From: Actinomadura graeca
GTDB taxonomy: Bacteria; Actinomycetota; Actinomycetes; Streptosporangiales; Streptosporangiaceae
Reading direction: 5' to 3'
Length of the DNA stretch: 64,000 nucleotides
Assembly: GCF_019175365.1 (NCBI RefSeq)
Contig: NZ_CP059572.1
Coordinates: forward strand, 6,510,001-6,574,000
Shown: positions 53,240 to 62,817 of the stretch, piece by piece
How positions within the stretch are numbered: the stretch's first letter is position 1
Layout: each line of letters starts with the position of its first letter
Program-made: the position numbers and the translations under genes
Notes under the pieces: generated by a model
What the model saw: the letters and a program-made list of their open reading frames with translations, nothing else
Database searches by the model: none
What the model was told of the DNA's origin: nothing

Positions 53240-56200
53240 GTGGATCTACGCACGTACACGAGCATCTGGCGCATCGAGAAGCGGCTCTACAAGCTGTACG
53301 ACCTGCGGCTTCCGATGCCACTGCCGCTGGTCCAGATCGGTGTGTTCGCGGGCGTGTTCGTCCCCTGGATCGTGCTGCTGAAGGTCGCCGGAATCCCCTT
53401 CGAGTCACCCTGGCACGTTCTCTACATCGTCCCGCCGGGCGTCCTCACCTGGCTGGCCACCCGGCCCGTCATCGAGGGCAAGCGGCTCACCGAGCTCCTG
53501 CTCTCCCAGGGCCGCTACTTCGCCGAGCCCCGCACCTGGTGCCGCCTCACCCCGATCCGCGAGCCCCGCGAGGTCGTCATCGTCGCCCGCGTGTGGCGCC
53601 GTCCCGGTGCCCCGGCGCCGGTCGCCGCCTACGAACGCGCCGCGATCAAGTCCCGCCGCAAGCGCAAGGCCGCCGAGGCGGCGCCCGCGCCCGAACCGGT
53701 GCCCGCTCACGAGCGGATCCCGGCCGTCCTCGGCCAGAGCCCCGCCGTGGCCTCCGCGCCGCAGCCGCTCGCCGAGTACGCCGCCCAACGCGGCCCGCAG
53801 GCGACACCGACCCCTGCGACCCCGATCCAGGCGCAGGCCCCCGCGGTCCCCGCCGCGCGCAGCGCGCCTCCCGACGTCCAGGTCGCGCGCGCCGACCTCC
53901 ACGTCGCCACCGCCGACACGCCACCCGCCGAGGCGCCCGTCACCGGCGTACCTCCGGCCGAGTTCGTCGGCCAGGACGCGCGCGCGGGCCACCGCGTCCC
54001 CCCGCGCCAGCCCAAGCCCTGGCGCCGCACCACCCGCGACATCTCGCACGAAGACGACGTCCTCGTGGTGCACCAGGAGATCGAACGCCCGCCCGCGACC
54101 CCCCAGCTGGAGACCCCCGGCTCCGGCAAGCGGGCCCTGGCCTCCGGCGTCCGCCGCCCCGGCGAGCCCGCCGAGTTCTGGCAGGCCACGCCCCCGGCAC
54201 CCACGCGCCCCGACATCCCCCAGCAGCCCCCGGCCCCCACCGCGCGGCCGACCACCGAACGTCACGGGGACGCGCCCGTCCAGCAAGCCGCCCAGGCCCC
54301 CGGCCCCGCCGACACGCAGCCGCCTCAGGCCGCACCACAGCAACCCGCCGTGCGCGCCAGGCAGGAAACAGCGCCGCCCCCCGAGCCCGCGTCGCCCGTG
54401 AGCAGTGCCACCGCGCCCGCCGATGAGCGGCAGCGGGCACGTCAGGAGTCCCCTGTCCCAGGCGACGGCGAGAACACCCCGCCCCTGGGAATCTCGATCG
54501 TCTCCGCGTCGCCCTCGCCGAACGCCCAGGCCACACCCGCCGGTGAGCAGCCGCGCCAGGAATCCGACCAGCCCACCGAAGAGAGGGCCCCCGCCGCCGA
54601 ACCGTCTGCGCAAGAGGACGCCCCGCAGCCCGAGCACACGGCCGCCGAGAGCGTCCCCGCACAGGAGCCGCAGACGCGACCAGAAACGGGTCAGACGGCC
54701 CCGGACGAGGGTTCGCCTCAGGACACCCCCCAGACACCTGCCCCCACCGTTCCCGTGGCTCAGGAGGGTCCGGTGCCGCAGGAGCCTGAGGCCGAGGAGG
54801 CGCCCTGGCCTGTTGACGCTCCGGCGGCCGGTGCTTCTGCGCAGCCTTGGGCGGCGGCGGCGCGTCCGTCGCAGCCTGCTGGTGGTGAGCCGGGGGACAG
54901 GAAGGTTGTGGGGGTGGGGAACCCTTCGACGCCTGCTCCTGCTGTTCCTGTGGCTCAGGAGGGCCCTGGGCGACAAGAGCCTGAGGCCGAGGAGGCGCCC
55001 TGGCCCGTTGACGCTCCGGCGGCTGGTGCGTCTGCGCAGCCGTGGGCGGCGGCGGCGCGTCCGTCGCAGCCCGCTGGCGGGGAGCCGGGGGATAGGAAGG
55101 TCGTGGGGAACCCCTCAGCGCCTGCGCCTGCTGTTCCTGTGGCTCAGGAGGGTCCGGTACCGCAGGAGCCTGAGGCCGAGGAGGCGCCCTGGCCTGTTGA
55201 CGCTCCGGCGGCCGGTGCTTCTGCGCAGCCGTGGGCGGCGGCGCGTCCGTCGCAGCCTGCTGGTGGTGAGCCGGGGGACAAGAAGGTCGCCGGGGTGGGG
55301 GAGTCTTCGCGGCCCGCCCCCGCGCGGCCCGTGATCGTCCCGGACGAGTCGGTGCGGCGGATTCGTCCGCAGCGCGGCCCCGACACCCCGGCCCCGGAAC
55401 GGCAGCCCGACACTCCCGCCCCGGAAAGGCAGCCCGACGCCCCCGGACAGGAACGGCAGCCCGGCATACCGGTGCAGGAACGGCAACCGGGGCCCCCGGC
55501 GCCGGTGACGCGGCCGGACGTGCCGATGGTCCCCGGGGCCTTCGGTGCCCGGCCTGCCGCCGAGCGGCCGCAGCCCCCGGCGCCGCCCCGCAAGGAGCCG
55601 CCGAAGCCGTGGTCCAAGGGACTCTCGAACCCAGCACGTCCGGCCCCCGCGGCCGGGCGCCCGCAGGCCCCGGCCCCGGCGCCCCAGCAGCCGCCGTCTC
55701 CGCAGGGGCCACCACCGCGGGCGATGCCCCCGCAGCCGGTACAGCCGCCCGCGGTGCCGCCGCCCGGGCCGCCCCCGCACGCGGTGCCTCCGCCGACGCT
55801 GCCCCGGCAGGCGGCACCTCAGCCGCCGGCGCCGCCGCATGCCGGGCCGCCGCGTCCGATGGCGGTCCCGCCGCAGGCGGACGAGCAGGCACCACCGCGG
55901 GAGGTCCGGTCGGGCCCCGCCTCGCCGGTGCGGCCGCGTCCGCTGCCGCCGCCGCCCGCGCCGCCGCCGTCCGGTCCCGCGATCACACCGCCGGACCCCG
56001 AGCACGAGGTGACGACCGGCGGGCTCCGGCGGCTCATCCAGGCCGTCGGCGGCGGGCACGGCGACGTCGACGCCGAGTACCAGATGCGGTTGCAGCAGCC
56101 GTTCCACGGCACCCGCCACATCGTCGTGCTCGGATGCACCGGCGGTGCCGGGCAGACCGTGACCTCGCTGATGCTCGGCCACACGTTCGCGCAGCACAAC

Positions 56201-56884
56201 GGCGAGCCCGTCGTCGCGATCGACGTGAACCCCGGGCCCGGGGCGCTGGCGCGGCGGACGCGCAGCGAGACTAACGAGACGCTGACCGGGCTCATCGCGC
56301 GGGCCGACCAGGTCGGCAGCCTGACCGCGATGCGCCGGTACACCTCGCAGGCCAAGTCCGGCCTCGACGTGGTCGCGGCGGGCAAGAACCCGCTCCAGGC
56401 GCTGGACGACCGCGACTACGCGCTGGCGATCCGCACCATCGACAGGTTCTACTCGGTGACGCTGCTGGACGCGGCGGCGGCCGTCGTCGCGCGGGTGCTG
56501 CCGTACGCCGACCAGATCGTGCTGGTCGCCCCGGCCAGCTCCGACGCGCCGCGCGCGGTGGCGATGACGTTCGAGTGGCTGGACGGGCACGGATACGAGG
56601 AACTGCGGTCGCGTGCCGTCACGGTCATCAACGGCGTCAGCCGCCGCAGCATGGACGACGTCGAGCAGGCCGAGGCCGTGGCGCGCGGCCGGTGCCGGGC
56701 CCTCGTCCGCATCCCGTGGGACGATCACCTCAGCATGGACCGCGCGCCGCGCAACGAGCTGAAGTCGTTGCGCGCGCCGACACGGCGTGCCTATCTTGCC
56801 CTCGCCGGCGTGGTCGCCGGCGGATTCACCGTCGTGCCCGAGCGTTACCAGGAGTTCCAGCAGGAGCAGGAGGCCACCCGATGA
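53240..56884 (+). CDS. TcpE fused to a ParA/MinD-like domain with defective P-loop
   Basis: 1214 aa from the GTG at 53240 (AGGGAG six bases upstream). Residues 1-130 form a TcpE-like unit with two membrane helices (about 26-50 and 57-73) and the SIWRIEKRLYKLYD start typical of actinobacterial SCO6880-type proteins. Residues about 145-930 are disordered, rich in Pro, Ala, Glu and Gln, with three tandem ~63-65 aa repeats (506-694). Residues about 955-1180 form a MinD/ParA-like domain (HIVVLGCTGGAGQTVTSL) whose Walker A (965-973) lacks the catalytic Lys (GGAGQT). Later motifs (IDVNPGPGALARRT, VTLLDAAAAV, IVLVAPASSDAP) are conserved. It is probably a scaffold or nonhydrolysing spatial regulator of the apparatus. 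Confidence 0.8.
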   Translation: MDLRTYTSIWRIEKRLYKLYDLRLPMPLPLVQIGVFAGVFVPWIVLLKVAGIPFESPWHVLYIVPPGVLTWLATRPVIEGKRLTELLLSQGRYFAEPRTWCRLTPIREPREVVIVARVWRRPGAPAPVAAYERAAIKSRRKRKAAEAAPAPEPVPAHERIPAVLGQSPAVASAPQPLAEYAAQRGPQATPTPATPIQAQAPAVPAARSAPPDVQVARADLHVATADTPPAEAPVTGVPPAEFVGQDARAGHRVPPRQPKPWRRTTRDISHEDDVLVVHQEIERPPATPQLETPGSGKRALASGVRRPGEPAEFWQATPPAPTRPDIPQQPPAPTARPTTERHGDAPVQQAAQAPGPADTQPPQAAPQQPAVRARQETAPPPEPASPVSSATAPADERQRARQESPVPGDGENTPPLGISIVSASPSPNAQATPAGEQPRQESDQPTEERAPAAEPSAQEDAPQPEHTAAESVPAQEPQTRPETGQTAPDEGSPQDTPQTPAPTVPVAQEGPVPQEPEAEEAPWPVDAPAAGASAQPWAAAARPSQPAGGEPGDRKVVGVGNPSTPAPAVPVAQEGPGRQEPEAEEAPWPVDAPAAGASAQPWAAAARPSQPAGGEPGDRKVVGNPSAPAPAVPVAQEGPVPQEPEAEEAPWPVDAPAAGASAQPWAAARPSQPAGGEPGDKKVAGVGESSRPAPARPVIVPDESVRRIRPQRGPDTPAPERQPDTPAPERQPDAPGQERQPGIPVQERQPGPPAPVTRPDVPMVPGAFGARPAAERPQPPAPPRKEPPKPWSKGLSNPARPAPAAGRPQAPAPAPQQPPSPQGPPPRAMPPQPVQPPAVPPPGPPPHAVPPPTLPRQAAPQPPAPPHAGPPRPMAVPPQADEQAPPREVRSGPASPVRPRPLPPPPAPPPSGPAITPPDPEHEVTTGGLRRLIQAVGGGHGDVDAEYQMRLQQPFHGTRHIVVLGCTGGAGQTVTSLMLGHTFAQHNGEPVVAIDVNPGPGALARRTRSETNETLTGLIARADQVGSLTAMRRYTSQAKSGLDVVAAGKNPLQALDDRDYALAIRTIDRFYSVTLLDAAAAVVARVLPYADQIVLVAPASSDAPRAVAMTFEWLDGHGYEELRSRAVTVINGVSRRSMDDVEQAEAVARGRCRALVRIPWDDHLSMDRAPRNELKSLRAPTRRAYLALAGVVAGGFTVVPERYQEFQQEQEATR
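54755..55330 (+). repeat. Three in-frame tandem repeats in the TcpE-ParA linker
   Basis: Each unit begins at GTGGCTCAGGAG (54755, 54950, 55139; spacings 195 and 189 bp) and encodes APWPVDAPAAGASAQPWAAA followed by PSQPAGGEPGD. Copies are almost identical, and unlike neighbouring codons they use many T-ending codons (gct, cct, ggt), so the expansion is recent. Confidence 0.85.
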
Positions 56885-57045
56885 GCGCCCCCCGCGGGCA
56901 TCGAGCGGAGCGGAGCGGCACGGCGCGGCCGGGCCTGGCCGGCACGCCTGATGTTGCTGACCGTCCGGAAGGCAAACACTTTCCCGGCCAACCCTTCACC
57001 GGCCGGCGCGCACCGGGACAATCAGTGGTCGGGAGGACGGCATGA
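56881..57045 (+). CDS. Possible 54-residue microprotein coupled to both neighbours
   Basis: An ATG at 56881 overlaps the stop of the TcpE-ParA gene (ATGA). AGGAGG (56868-56873) sits exactly seven bases upstream, a position that serves no other start. The frame stays open for 54 codons and ends in a TGA that overlaps the VirB4 start by 4 bp (ATGA again). The product is basic, Arg/Gly/Pro-rich (SAPRGHRAERSGTARPGLAG, then KHFPGQPFTGRRAPGQSVVG), with no known family. Codon bias in the middle is weaker than in neighbours, so it may be only a coupling bridge. Confidence 0.45.
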   Translation: MSAPRGHRAERSGTARPGLAGTPDVADRPEGKHFPGQPFTGRRAPGQSVVGRTA

Positions 57046-59531
57046 GCAAGTCCAGCCGGCTGGCGGTGCGGTACTTCGACGACCGCGTGCTGCTCACCGA
57101 CAACGCGGCCTGGGCGTACTTCCGTCTGCCAACGGTGTCGTACGAGTTCACCACCGGTGAGGAGCGCGAGGCGCTCGCCACCAACATCACCATCGCGCTC
57201 GCGGGCATCCGCATGCAGGACGCGGAGGTGCACCTCAGGATCGCGCACCGGACGTATCCGGCGGCGGAGTGGGCGCTGGCGCTGGACCGGACGTCCGACG
57301 CCGGATCAGGGTGGCGGGAGTACCTGGAGGAGACCTACGCGCACGTGTGGGCCAAGGACTTCTGGACCAAGGAGGTCTACCTGGGCGTCCGGCTCGGGCC
57401 GCGGGGAATGGGCGCGCACCTGTCCGGCGGGGTCCTGGCCCAGTTGCTCGGGTTCTACAAGCGCAGCGAGAGCGTCCTCGGCGTGAACGACGACGCGGTC
57501 GACAAGAAGGAGATCGGCCGCTGGACGGAGCAGGCCGAGCGGATCGGCCGCGCCCTAGGGGCGTCGGCCCTCTACGCCCGGCACGCCACCTCGACCGAGG
57601 TGGCGTGGTTGTTCCAGCACGCCGTGACGGGCTCGCTGGCCGACCCGCCGCCGTCCGCGGTGCCGCGCCGGACGTGGGGCAAGGGCGAGATCGAGTCGCT
57701 GGTGGAGGGCGCCATCCACAACGGGCGCTCGTACCTGCGGGTGGAGCAGCCGAACTTCACGGGGGCCGGTGGCGGCGCGACGGCCGCGTCCTACGTGGCG
57801 TACCTGTCGTTCGCGCGGTTCCCCGACGTCATGCCGTTCCCCGACGGCGAGCCGTGGTTCCACTACGCCGACGCGCTCCCGTTCCCGGTGGAGATCAGCG
57901 CGCGGATGAAGCTGATCCCGCCCGCCAAGGCGTCCAAGGACGTCTCGCGGAAACTGGCGCACGCGCGGGACATGGACCAGCACATCCGGGAGGCGGGCGC
58001 GGAGGCGCCGATCGCGCTCGCGGAGCAGATCGACGCGGCGCGGATGCTGGAGCACGGCATCACCAAGGAACGGCTGCCCTTCGTGTACGGGTGGCACCGG
58101 CTGATCGTGTCCGCGGCGACGGAGCAGTTGCTGGCCCAGCGGGTGGACGCGGTGGTGGAGCACTACCGCGACATCGGCATCGACGTGGTCAACTCGACCG
58201 GCGACCAGTTCTCGCTGTTCCTGGAGTCCCTGCCCGGCGACCGGATCCGGCTGAACGCGTACGCGCAGCGGCAGCCGCTCCGCACGATCGCCGGCGGGAT
58301 GCCCGTCGCGACCGTCGACCTCGGCGACCGTCCCGACGAGAACGCCGAGGGGTGGATCGGCCCCTACATCGGCGAGACGCTGGGGCGGGCCCGGTCCATC
58401 GTCCACTTCGACCCCCTGGTCGCCGCGGCGCGCAACCGCCCGACGGCGGTGGCCGTCACGGGGGAGCCGGGCGGGGGCAAGACGACGCTCGCGCTGCTGC
58501 TGATCTACCAGATGGCGCTGCGGGGGGTCACGGTCGCCGCGATCGACCCCAAGGGCGACGCCGAGTCGCTGGTGGAGCTGCTGAAGGCGCGGGGACGCAA
58601 GGCGCGCACCCTGCCGCTCGGATCGGCGGCGCCCGGCCTGCTGGACCCGTTCTCGTTCGGCGACGACCTCGCGGCCAAGAAGACGATGGCCACCGAGACG
58701 CTGCGGCTGCTGCTGCCGAGGATGTCGGAGGAGCGCGAGTCCGCGATGATCCAGGCGGTCGGCGCGGTCGCGAACGCCGACCGGCCGTCCCTCGGGCGGG
58801 TCGTCGACTACCTGGAGGCCGCCGCCGACCCGGCGTCCAAGAACCTCGGCGCGGTGCTGCGGTCGATGTCGGAGATGCGGCTCGCGCGGCTGTGCTTCGA
58901 CCCGTCCGGCGGCGAGCGCATCGACAGCGCGGGCTGGACGACCGTGTTCACGCTCGGCGGCCTGACGCTGCCGGACGTCGCGATCTCCCGCGAGGACTAC
59001 TCCTACGAGCAGCGGCTCTCCGTCGCGCTGATGTACCTGGTGTCGCAATTCGCGCGGAGGCTCATGCACGGTCTCGACAGGCGGCTCCCCAAGGCCATCT
59101 TCCTGGACGAGGCGTGGGCCATCACATCGACACCGGAAGGCGCCAAGCTGGTGCCGGAAGTGTCGCGCATGGGGCGATCCCGCAACACTGCGTTGATCCT
59201 GGTCTCGCAGAACGCGGGTGACCTCTTGAATGAGCAGGTGACCAACTGCCTGTCGTCGGTTTTCTGCTTCCGCTCCACCGAACGCGTCGAGGTCGGCAAC
59301 GTCATGTCGCTCCTGGGGGTCGAGGCGTCCGACGAGCACAAGGCCGTGCTGCGCAACCTCGGCAACGGCGAATGCATCTTCCGTGACCTCGACGGCCGGG
59401 CGGGACGGATCGGCGTCGACCTGATCTCCGAGGAACTGCAGCGTTGGCTGGACACCAACCCGACCCGGCCCCATCCGGGTCCGTCCGAACTCACCACCGC
59501 GGGGGCCGAGGTCGAGGAGGTCCGTCGATGA
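57042..59531 (+). CDS. VirB4/TcpF-like conjugation ATPase
   Basis: 829 aa from the ATG at 57042 (GGGAGGA upstream). An N-terminal domain (about 1-440) of VirB4-type is followed by an ATPase domain: Walker A GEPGGGKTT (474-482), AIDPKGDAESLVE, Walker B KAIFLDEAWAI (684-694), and the C-terminal SMGRSRNTALILVSQNAGDLL region characteristic of VirB4/TraC ATPases. It powers assembly and secretion in type IV systems. No transmembrane segment, so it is a cytoplasmic ATPase docked on the channel. Stop overlaps the next start (ATGA). Confidence 0.9.
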   Translation: MSKSSRLAVRYFDDRVLLTDNAAWAYFRLPTVSYEFTTGEEREALATNITIALAGIRMQDAEVHLRIAHRTYPAAEWALALDRTSDAGSGWREYLEETYAHVWAKDFWTKEVYLGVRLGPRGMGAHLSGGVLAQLLGFYKRSESVLGVNDDAVDKKEIGRWTEQAERIGRALGASALYARHATSTEVAWLFQHAVTGSLADPPPSAVPRRTWGKGEIESLVEGAIHNGRSYLRVEQPNFTGAGGGATAASYVAYLSFARFPDVMPFPDGEPWFHYADALPFPVEISARMKLIPPAKASKDVSRKLAHARDMDQHIREAGAEAPIALAEQIDAARMLEHGITKERLPFVYGWHRLIVSAATEQLLAQRVDAVVEHYRDIGIDVVNSTGDQFSLFLESLPGDRIRLNAYAQRQPLRTIAGGMPVATVDLGDRPDENAEGWIGPYIGETLGRARSIVHFDPLVAAARNRPTAVAVTGEPGGGKTTLALLLIYQMALRGVTVAAIDPKGDAESLVELLKARGRKARTLPLGSAAPGLLDPFSFGDDLAAKKTMATETLRLLLPRMSEERESAMIQAVGAVANADRPSLGRVVDYLEAAADPASKNLGAVLRSMSEMRLARLCFDPSGGERIDSAGWTTVFTLGGLTLPDVAISREDYSYEQRLSVALMYLVSQFARRLMHGLDRRLPKAIFLDEAWAITSTPEGAKLVPEVSRMGRSRNTALILVSQNAGDLLNEQVTNCLSSVFCFRSTERVEVGNVMSLLGVEASDEHKAVLRNLGNGECIFRDLDGRAGRIGVDLISEELQRWLDTNPTRPHPGPSELTTAGAEVEEVRR

Positions 59532-62164
59532 GGAGTCCCCGCGACCGGATGGCGCGCCTGCAGCGCTCACCCGGTGAAGGGCTCGATCTCACCAGCCGTC
59601 CCGGCGCCCGCCGCCGTGCCCGCGGCACCCGCCGGAACCGCCGCCGTTCCGTCCTGTTCGTCATGGTCGTGACCCTGTTCATGGTCGGCCTGTCGCCGAT
59701 GGCGGGTGCCGGGCCGTTCGGGTCGGATCCGTGCCGTCCGGCGGACACTCCATCCCCGGAGCAGTACGGGTCGGGGACGGACGGGCTCATCAAGCCGCCC
59801 GACTATCCCAGCGAGAAGCTGAGGAAGGCGCCGGTCGAGCAGCTGACGTACTACGACCGGTACGGGACGGCCGGGCAGAACTGGTACGCGGTCGACATGG
59901 GCTGCTCGGACGCGATGGCGATGATGGGCAACGCCCTCGCCAACACCACGTTCACCCTCGTGCGGGCGATCGACCGGACGACGATCAGCGTCTACCAGGC
60001 GGCGGCGTCGGAGTCGCTGCTGGGCTGGCTGAAGGACACCGTCGACGGCGTCATCAGCGGCATGGGCAAGACGTTCAACGCGCGGTACTGGTCGTGGGTG
60101 GTCATCCTCGGGGCGATGTGGCTCGCCTGGTGGGGGCTCGTCCGGAGGCGGGCGAGCAAGGTCACCGAGGGCGTGATCTGGATGGTCGCGGCGATGGTCG
60201 CGCTGATCTGGCTGGTCGCGCGGCCCGCGGACTTCACCACGCTCGGGACGAAGGTGTCGGAGGCGACGAGCGCGGCGTTCAACGCGGCGTTGCCGCAGAG
60301 CGACACCAAGGGCGGCACCTGCGTCCCGCCGCCCGCCGGGAAGCAGGATCCGGCGGCGTCGGCGAACCTGGACGCGACGACGCGCAACGCGAACGGGCTG
60401 TGGGTGGCGCTGGTCTGCAAGCCGTGGCTGCAGGGCGAGTTCGGGACGACCGACCCCAACGCCAAGATCGTCAAGGACAACGCGGACAAGCTGCTGTGGT
60501 CGCAGGCCGTGGACATGCCGGAGACGTACGGCGGGCAGAAGGTCGATCTCGGCAAGAAGTCGGACGCCTACAAGGACGTCACGAAGGACATCAAGGAGAA
60601 CCATCCGGGGAGCTATTCGCTCTTCCAGGGCAAGAACTGGCAGAACCGGCTCGCGGTCGCGTTCGGCGGGCTGTTCGCCGCGCTGGTCGCCGGGCTGCTG
60701 ATCATGGTGATCGCGATCGCGCTGATCGTCGTGAAGATCGCGTTCCTGCTGCTGCTGGTCGCCGGGCCGATCTTCCTCGGCATCGGGATCCATCCGGGCA
60801 TCGGACGGGTGATCGCCGTCCGGTGGCTGGAACTGCTGCTGTCGATGCTGCTGAAACAGGCGGCGCTCATCGGGGTGCTGTCGCTGCTGTTGTGGGCGTA
60901 CGGGCTGATCCTCGGCGAGACGCTGCCCTGGGGCCTGCAGATCCTGCTCATCGCGCTGGTGACGTTCGCGGCGTTCATCTACCGCAAGCCGTTCCAGCAC
61001 CTGTTCTCCGCCGTCGGTTACTCGGCGGTCGGGGCGCGCGAGAAGAGCGAGACGCAGCTCGACAAGTCGGTCGCCGAGGCGCGCCGCAGCACGACCGCGG
61101 TGGCGGGCGCCGTGGTGCCCGGCGCGGCGGGGTACCGGCTCGGCCGCTGGGCCAAGCGCGAGGCGACGTCCGAGGCCGGTGCCGCGGGCGCGCAGTCCGA
61201 CGTGCCCGCGGGCGCCGGTGTGACCGCCGACCGGCGGGCCGGTGTCGCCGTGGCCGGGGCGGGGGACGGGCCCTCGCCCGGGGAGGCGCCGGTCCTCGCG
61301 GCCAAGCCGCGGACGGCGGGCGCCGCGGCCGCGCAGGGGCGTTCACGGCGCGGTGCGCCTCCGTTGAACCTTCCGTCCCGCGCGGGTTCCCTCAGCGACA
61401 CGCACGCCGACGCGAACGGCACCTCCGCCGCGCGTCCCGCGGGCGTCGCGGGTGCTGGCGTCGCAGGCGCGCGCGCGGGCGGTGGTGCCGGTGCGGGTGG
61501 TGCGGCTGCGGCCGGTGCGGGCGGCGGGAAATCGTCGTCGGGTGCGGGCTCGGGCAAGGGCACCGTCCGTCCCACGTCCTGGACAGGACGCGGCGGAGGC
61601 TCCGACGTGACCGCCGGATCCGGAGGCGGCTCGGGCGGTAAGGGCTCCAACGGCCGCTCGGGCGGTTCTGGTGGATCCGGTGGATCCGGTGGATCCGGAG
61701 GTTCGAGCGGAGGCAATGGCGGCGGGAGCGGGGCCGGTGGCGACTCGGGAGGCGGTGGCGGCTGGTTCGGTGGTGTCGGACGTTCGTCCGGTTCCGCCGA
61801 GCGAGGGCGCGGGCGGGCCGGAGGTGGATCCGGCGGTGACTCGGGCTCCGGCGGCGGCTGGTTCTCCGGCGGCGGTTCGTCCTCCGGCGGCTCAGGAGGT
61901 TCCGGCGGTTCCGCAGGGGGATCCGGTGGTGGTTCCGGTGGCGGCGCACCTGCGGCCGACCCGGCGTCCAACGTCCCCAAGCCGCGCGGCGGCGCCGGTG
62001 GCTCCGGTGGCGGGCAGGGCCCGTCCGCGGCACCCGGGCCGGGCGGGCGGCAGCAGCCCCCGCCGCTGTGGGGCGGGAAGCGCGGGTCCGGAGAGGGACC
62101 GCCGATCCCGTTCTGGCTCCGTCCGGTGGAAGGCCCGTCCGGTGAGGCGGATCGGGACGAGTGA
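59528..62164 (+). CDS. TrbL/VirB6-like channel protein with long Gly/Ser tail
   Basis: 878 aa from the ATG at 59528. A signal-like helix (about 36-60) precedes an extracytoplasmic segment with cysteines and conserved YGTAGQNWYAVDMGC-like residues. At least five to six further hydrophobic helices follow (WVVILGAMWLAWWGLV, GVIWMVAAMVALIWLV, the GGLFAALVAGLLIMVIAIAL/IVVKIAFLLLLVAGPIF group, LLSMLLKQAALIGVL, LLIALVTFAAFIYR). From about residue 640 to 850 the protein is Gly/Ser/Ala-rich, disordered. It is the polytopic channel subunit of the type IV-like apparatus. The start overlaps VirB4's stop (ATGA). Confidence 0.82.
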   Translation: MRSPRDRMARLQRSPGEGLDLTSRPGARRRARGTRRNRRRSVLFVMVVTLFMVGLSPMAGAGPFGSDPCRPADTPSPEQYGSGTDGLIKPPDYPSEKLRKAPVEQLTYYDRYGTAGQNWYAVDMGCSDAMAMMGNALANTTFTLVRAIDRTTISVYQAAASESLLGWLKDTVDGVISGMGKTFNARYWSWVVILGAMWLAWWGLVRRRASKVTEGVIWMVAAMVALIWLVARPADFTTLGTKVSEATSAAFNAALPQSDTKGGTCVPPPAGKQDPAASANLDATTRNANGLWVALVCKPWLQGEFGTTDPNAKIVKDNADKLLWSQAVDMPETYGGQKVDLGKKSDAYKDVTKDIKENHPGSYSLFQGKNWQNRLAVAFGGLFAALVAGLLIMVIAIALIVVKIAFLLLLVAGPIFLGIGIHPGIGRVIAVRWLELLLSMLLKQAALIGVLSLLLWAYGLILGETLPWGLQILLIALVTFAAFIYRKPFQHLFSAVGYSAVGAREKSETQLDKSVAEARRSTTAVAGAVVPGAAGYRLGRWAKREATSEAGAAGAQSDVPAGAGVTADRRAGVAVAGAGDGPSPGEAPVLAAKPRTAGAAAAQGRSRRGAPPLNLPSRAGSLSDTHADANGTSAARPAGVAGAGVAGARAGGGAGAGGAAAAGAGGGKSSSGAGSGKGTVRPTSWTGRGGGSDVTAGSGGGSGGKGSNGRSGGSGGSGGSGGSGGSSGGNGGGSGAGGDSGGGGGWFGGVGRSSGSAERGRGRAGGGSGGDSGSGGGWFSGGGSSSGGSGGSGGSAGGSGGGSGGGAPAADPASNVPKPRGGAGGSGGGQGPSAAPGPGGRQQPPPLWGGKRGSGEGPPIPFWLRPVEGPSGEADRDE
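61670..61696 (+). repeat. GGTGGATCC triplication
   Basis: Three tandem 9-bp copies of GGTGGATCC in the Gly/Ser-rich tail of the TrbL-like gene, encoding GGS-type repeats; slippage-prone. Confidence 0.7.
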
Positions 62165-62817
62165 TGAACCTGAACGACCGGCAGCGCAAGGTCCTGTTCG
62201 CCGGGCTTGTGGTGGCGCTGGCGCTCGTCGGCGTGTACCTGACGGTCGCCTCTCCCGGCGACGAGCAGGACGATCCCTCGGACCGTCCGAGCGCCGCCGT
62301 CTCGGCCACCGCGGGTCCGACCGGCCCGGCGTCGCCCCCCGCGGGCATCCACAGCGCCGTGAACCCGGGCGACTTCGACGTGTACCGGCTGCTGCCGTTC
62401 TCCCGGCAGGAGTTCGCGACGGCGGCGGACCTGGCGCAGCGATTCGTCGCCGCGTACGGGACGTACCGCTTCGACGAGAATCCGCAGGCGTACATCGGGC
62501 GGCTGTCGGGACTCGTCACCGACGAGCTGCGCGGCGAGCTCGCACGGGGCGCGGCGGCGCCCGGCATCCTGGACGAGCGCCGGCAGCAGCAGGTCGTCGC
62601 GGTGGGGTCCTCGACGCTGGACCGGGTCCGCGACATCGAGGACAACTCGATCATCTTCCTGGTGACCGGGAAGCAGCAGATCACCAGGGCGGGCAAGGAC
62701 GGCGCGGACAGCAAGCAGTACGCCGTGACGGTCGCGCGGGACGGGGGATCCCTGAAGGTCTACTCCTTCCAGCCCGCCGAGGCGGGCCAGGCGGGCGACA
62801 CGGGTGATCGGGGATGA
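62164..62817 (+). CDS. Small membrane-anchored conjugation-cluster protein
   Basis: 217 aa from the ATG at 62164 (a GTG at 62161 also fits); the TrbL stop overlaps it. One N-terminal transmembrane helix (about 10-30, VLFAGLVVALALVGVYLTV), a Thr/Pro/Ala linker (35-65), then a mixed alpha/beta domain (about 75-215) with a conserved ...DLAQRFVAAYGTYRFDENPQAYIGRL... region. No family recognised with certainty; it may be another NTF2/TcpC-like accessory subunit. Its place in the coupled train is consistent with a structural role in the apparatus. Confidence 0.6.
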   Translation: MNLNDRQRKVLFAGLVVALALVGVYLTVASPGDEQDDPSDRPSAAVSATAGPTGPASPPAGIHSAVNPGDFDVYRLLPFSRQEFATAADLAQRFVAAYGTYRFDENPQAYIGRLSGLVTDELRGELARGAAAPGILDERRQQQVVAVGSSTLDRVRDIEDNSIIFLVTGKQQITRAGKDGADSKQYAVTVARDGGSLKVYSFQPAEAGQAGDTGDRG

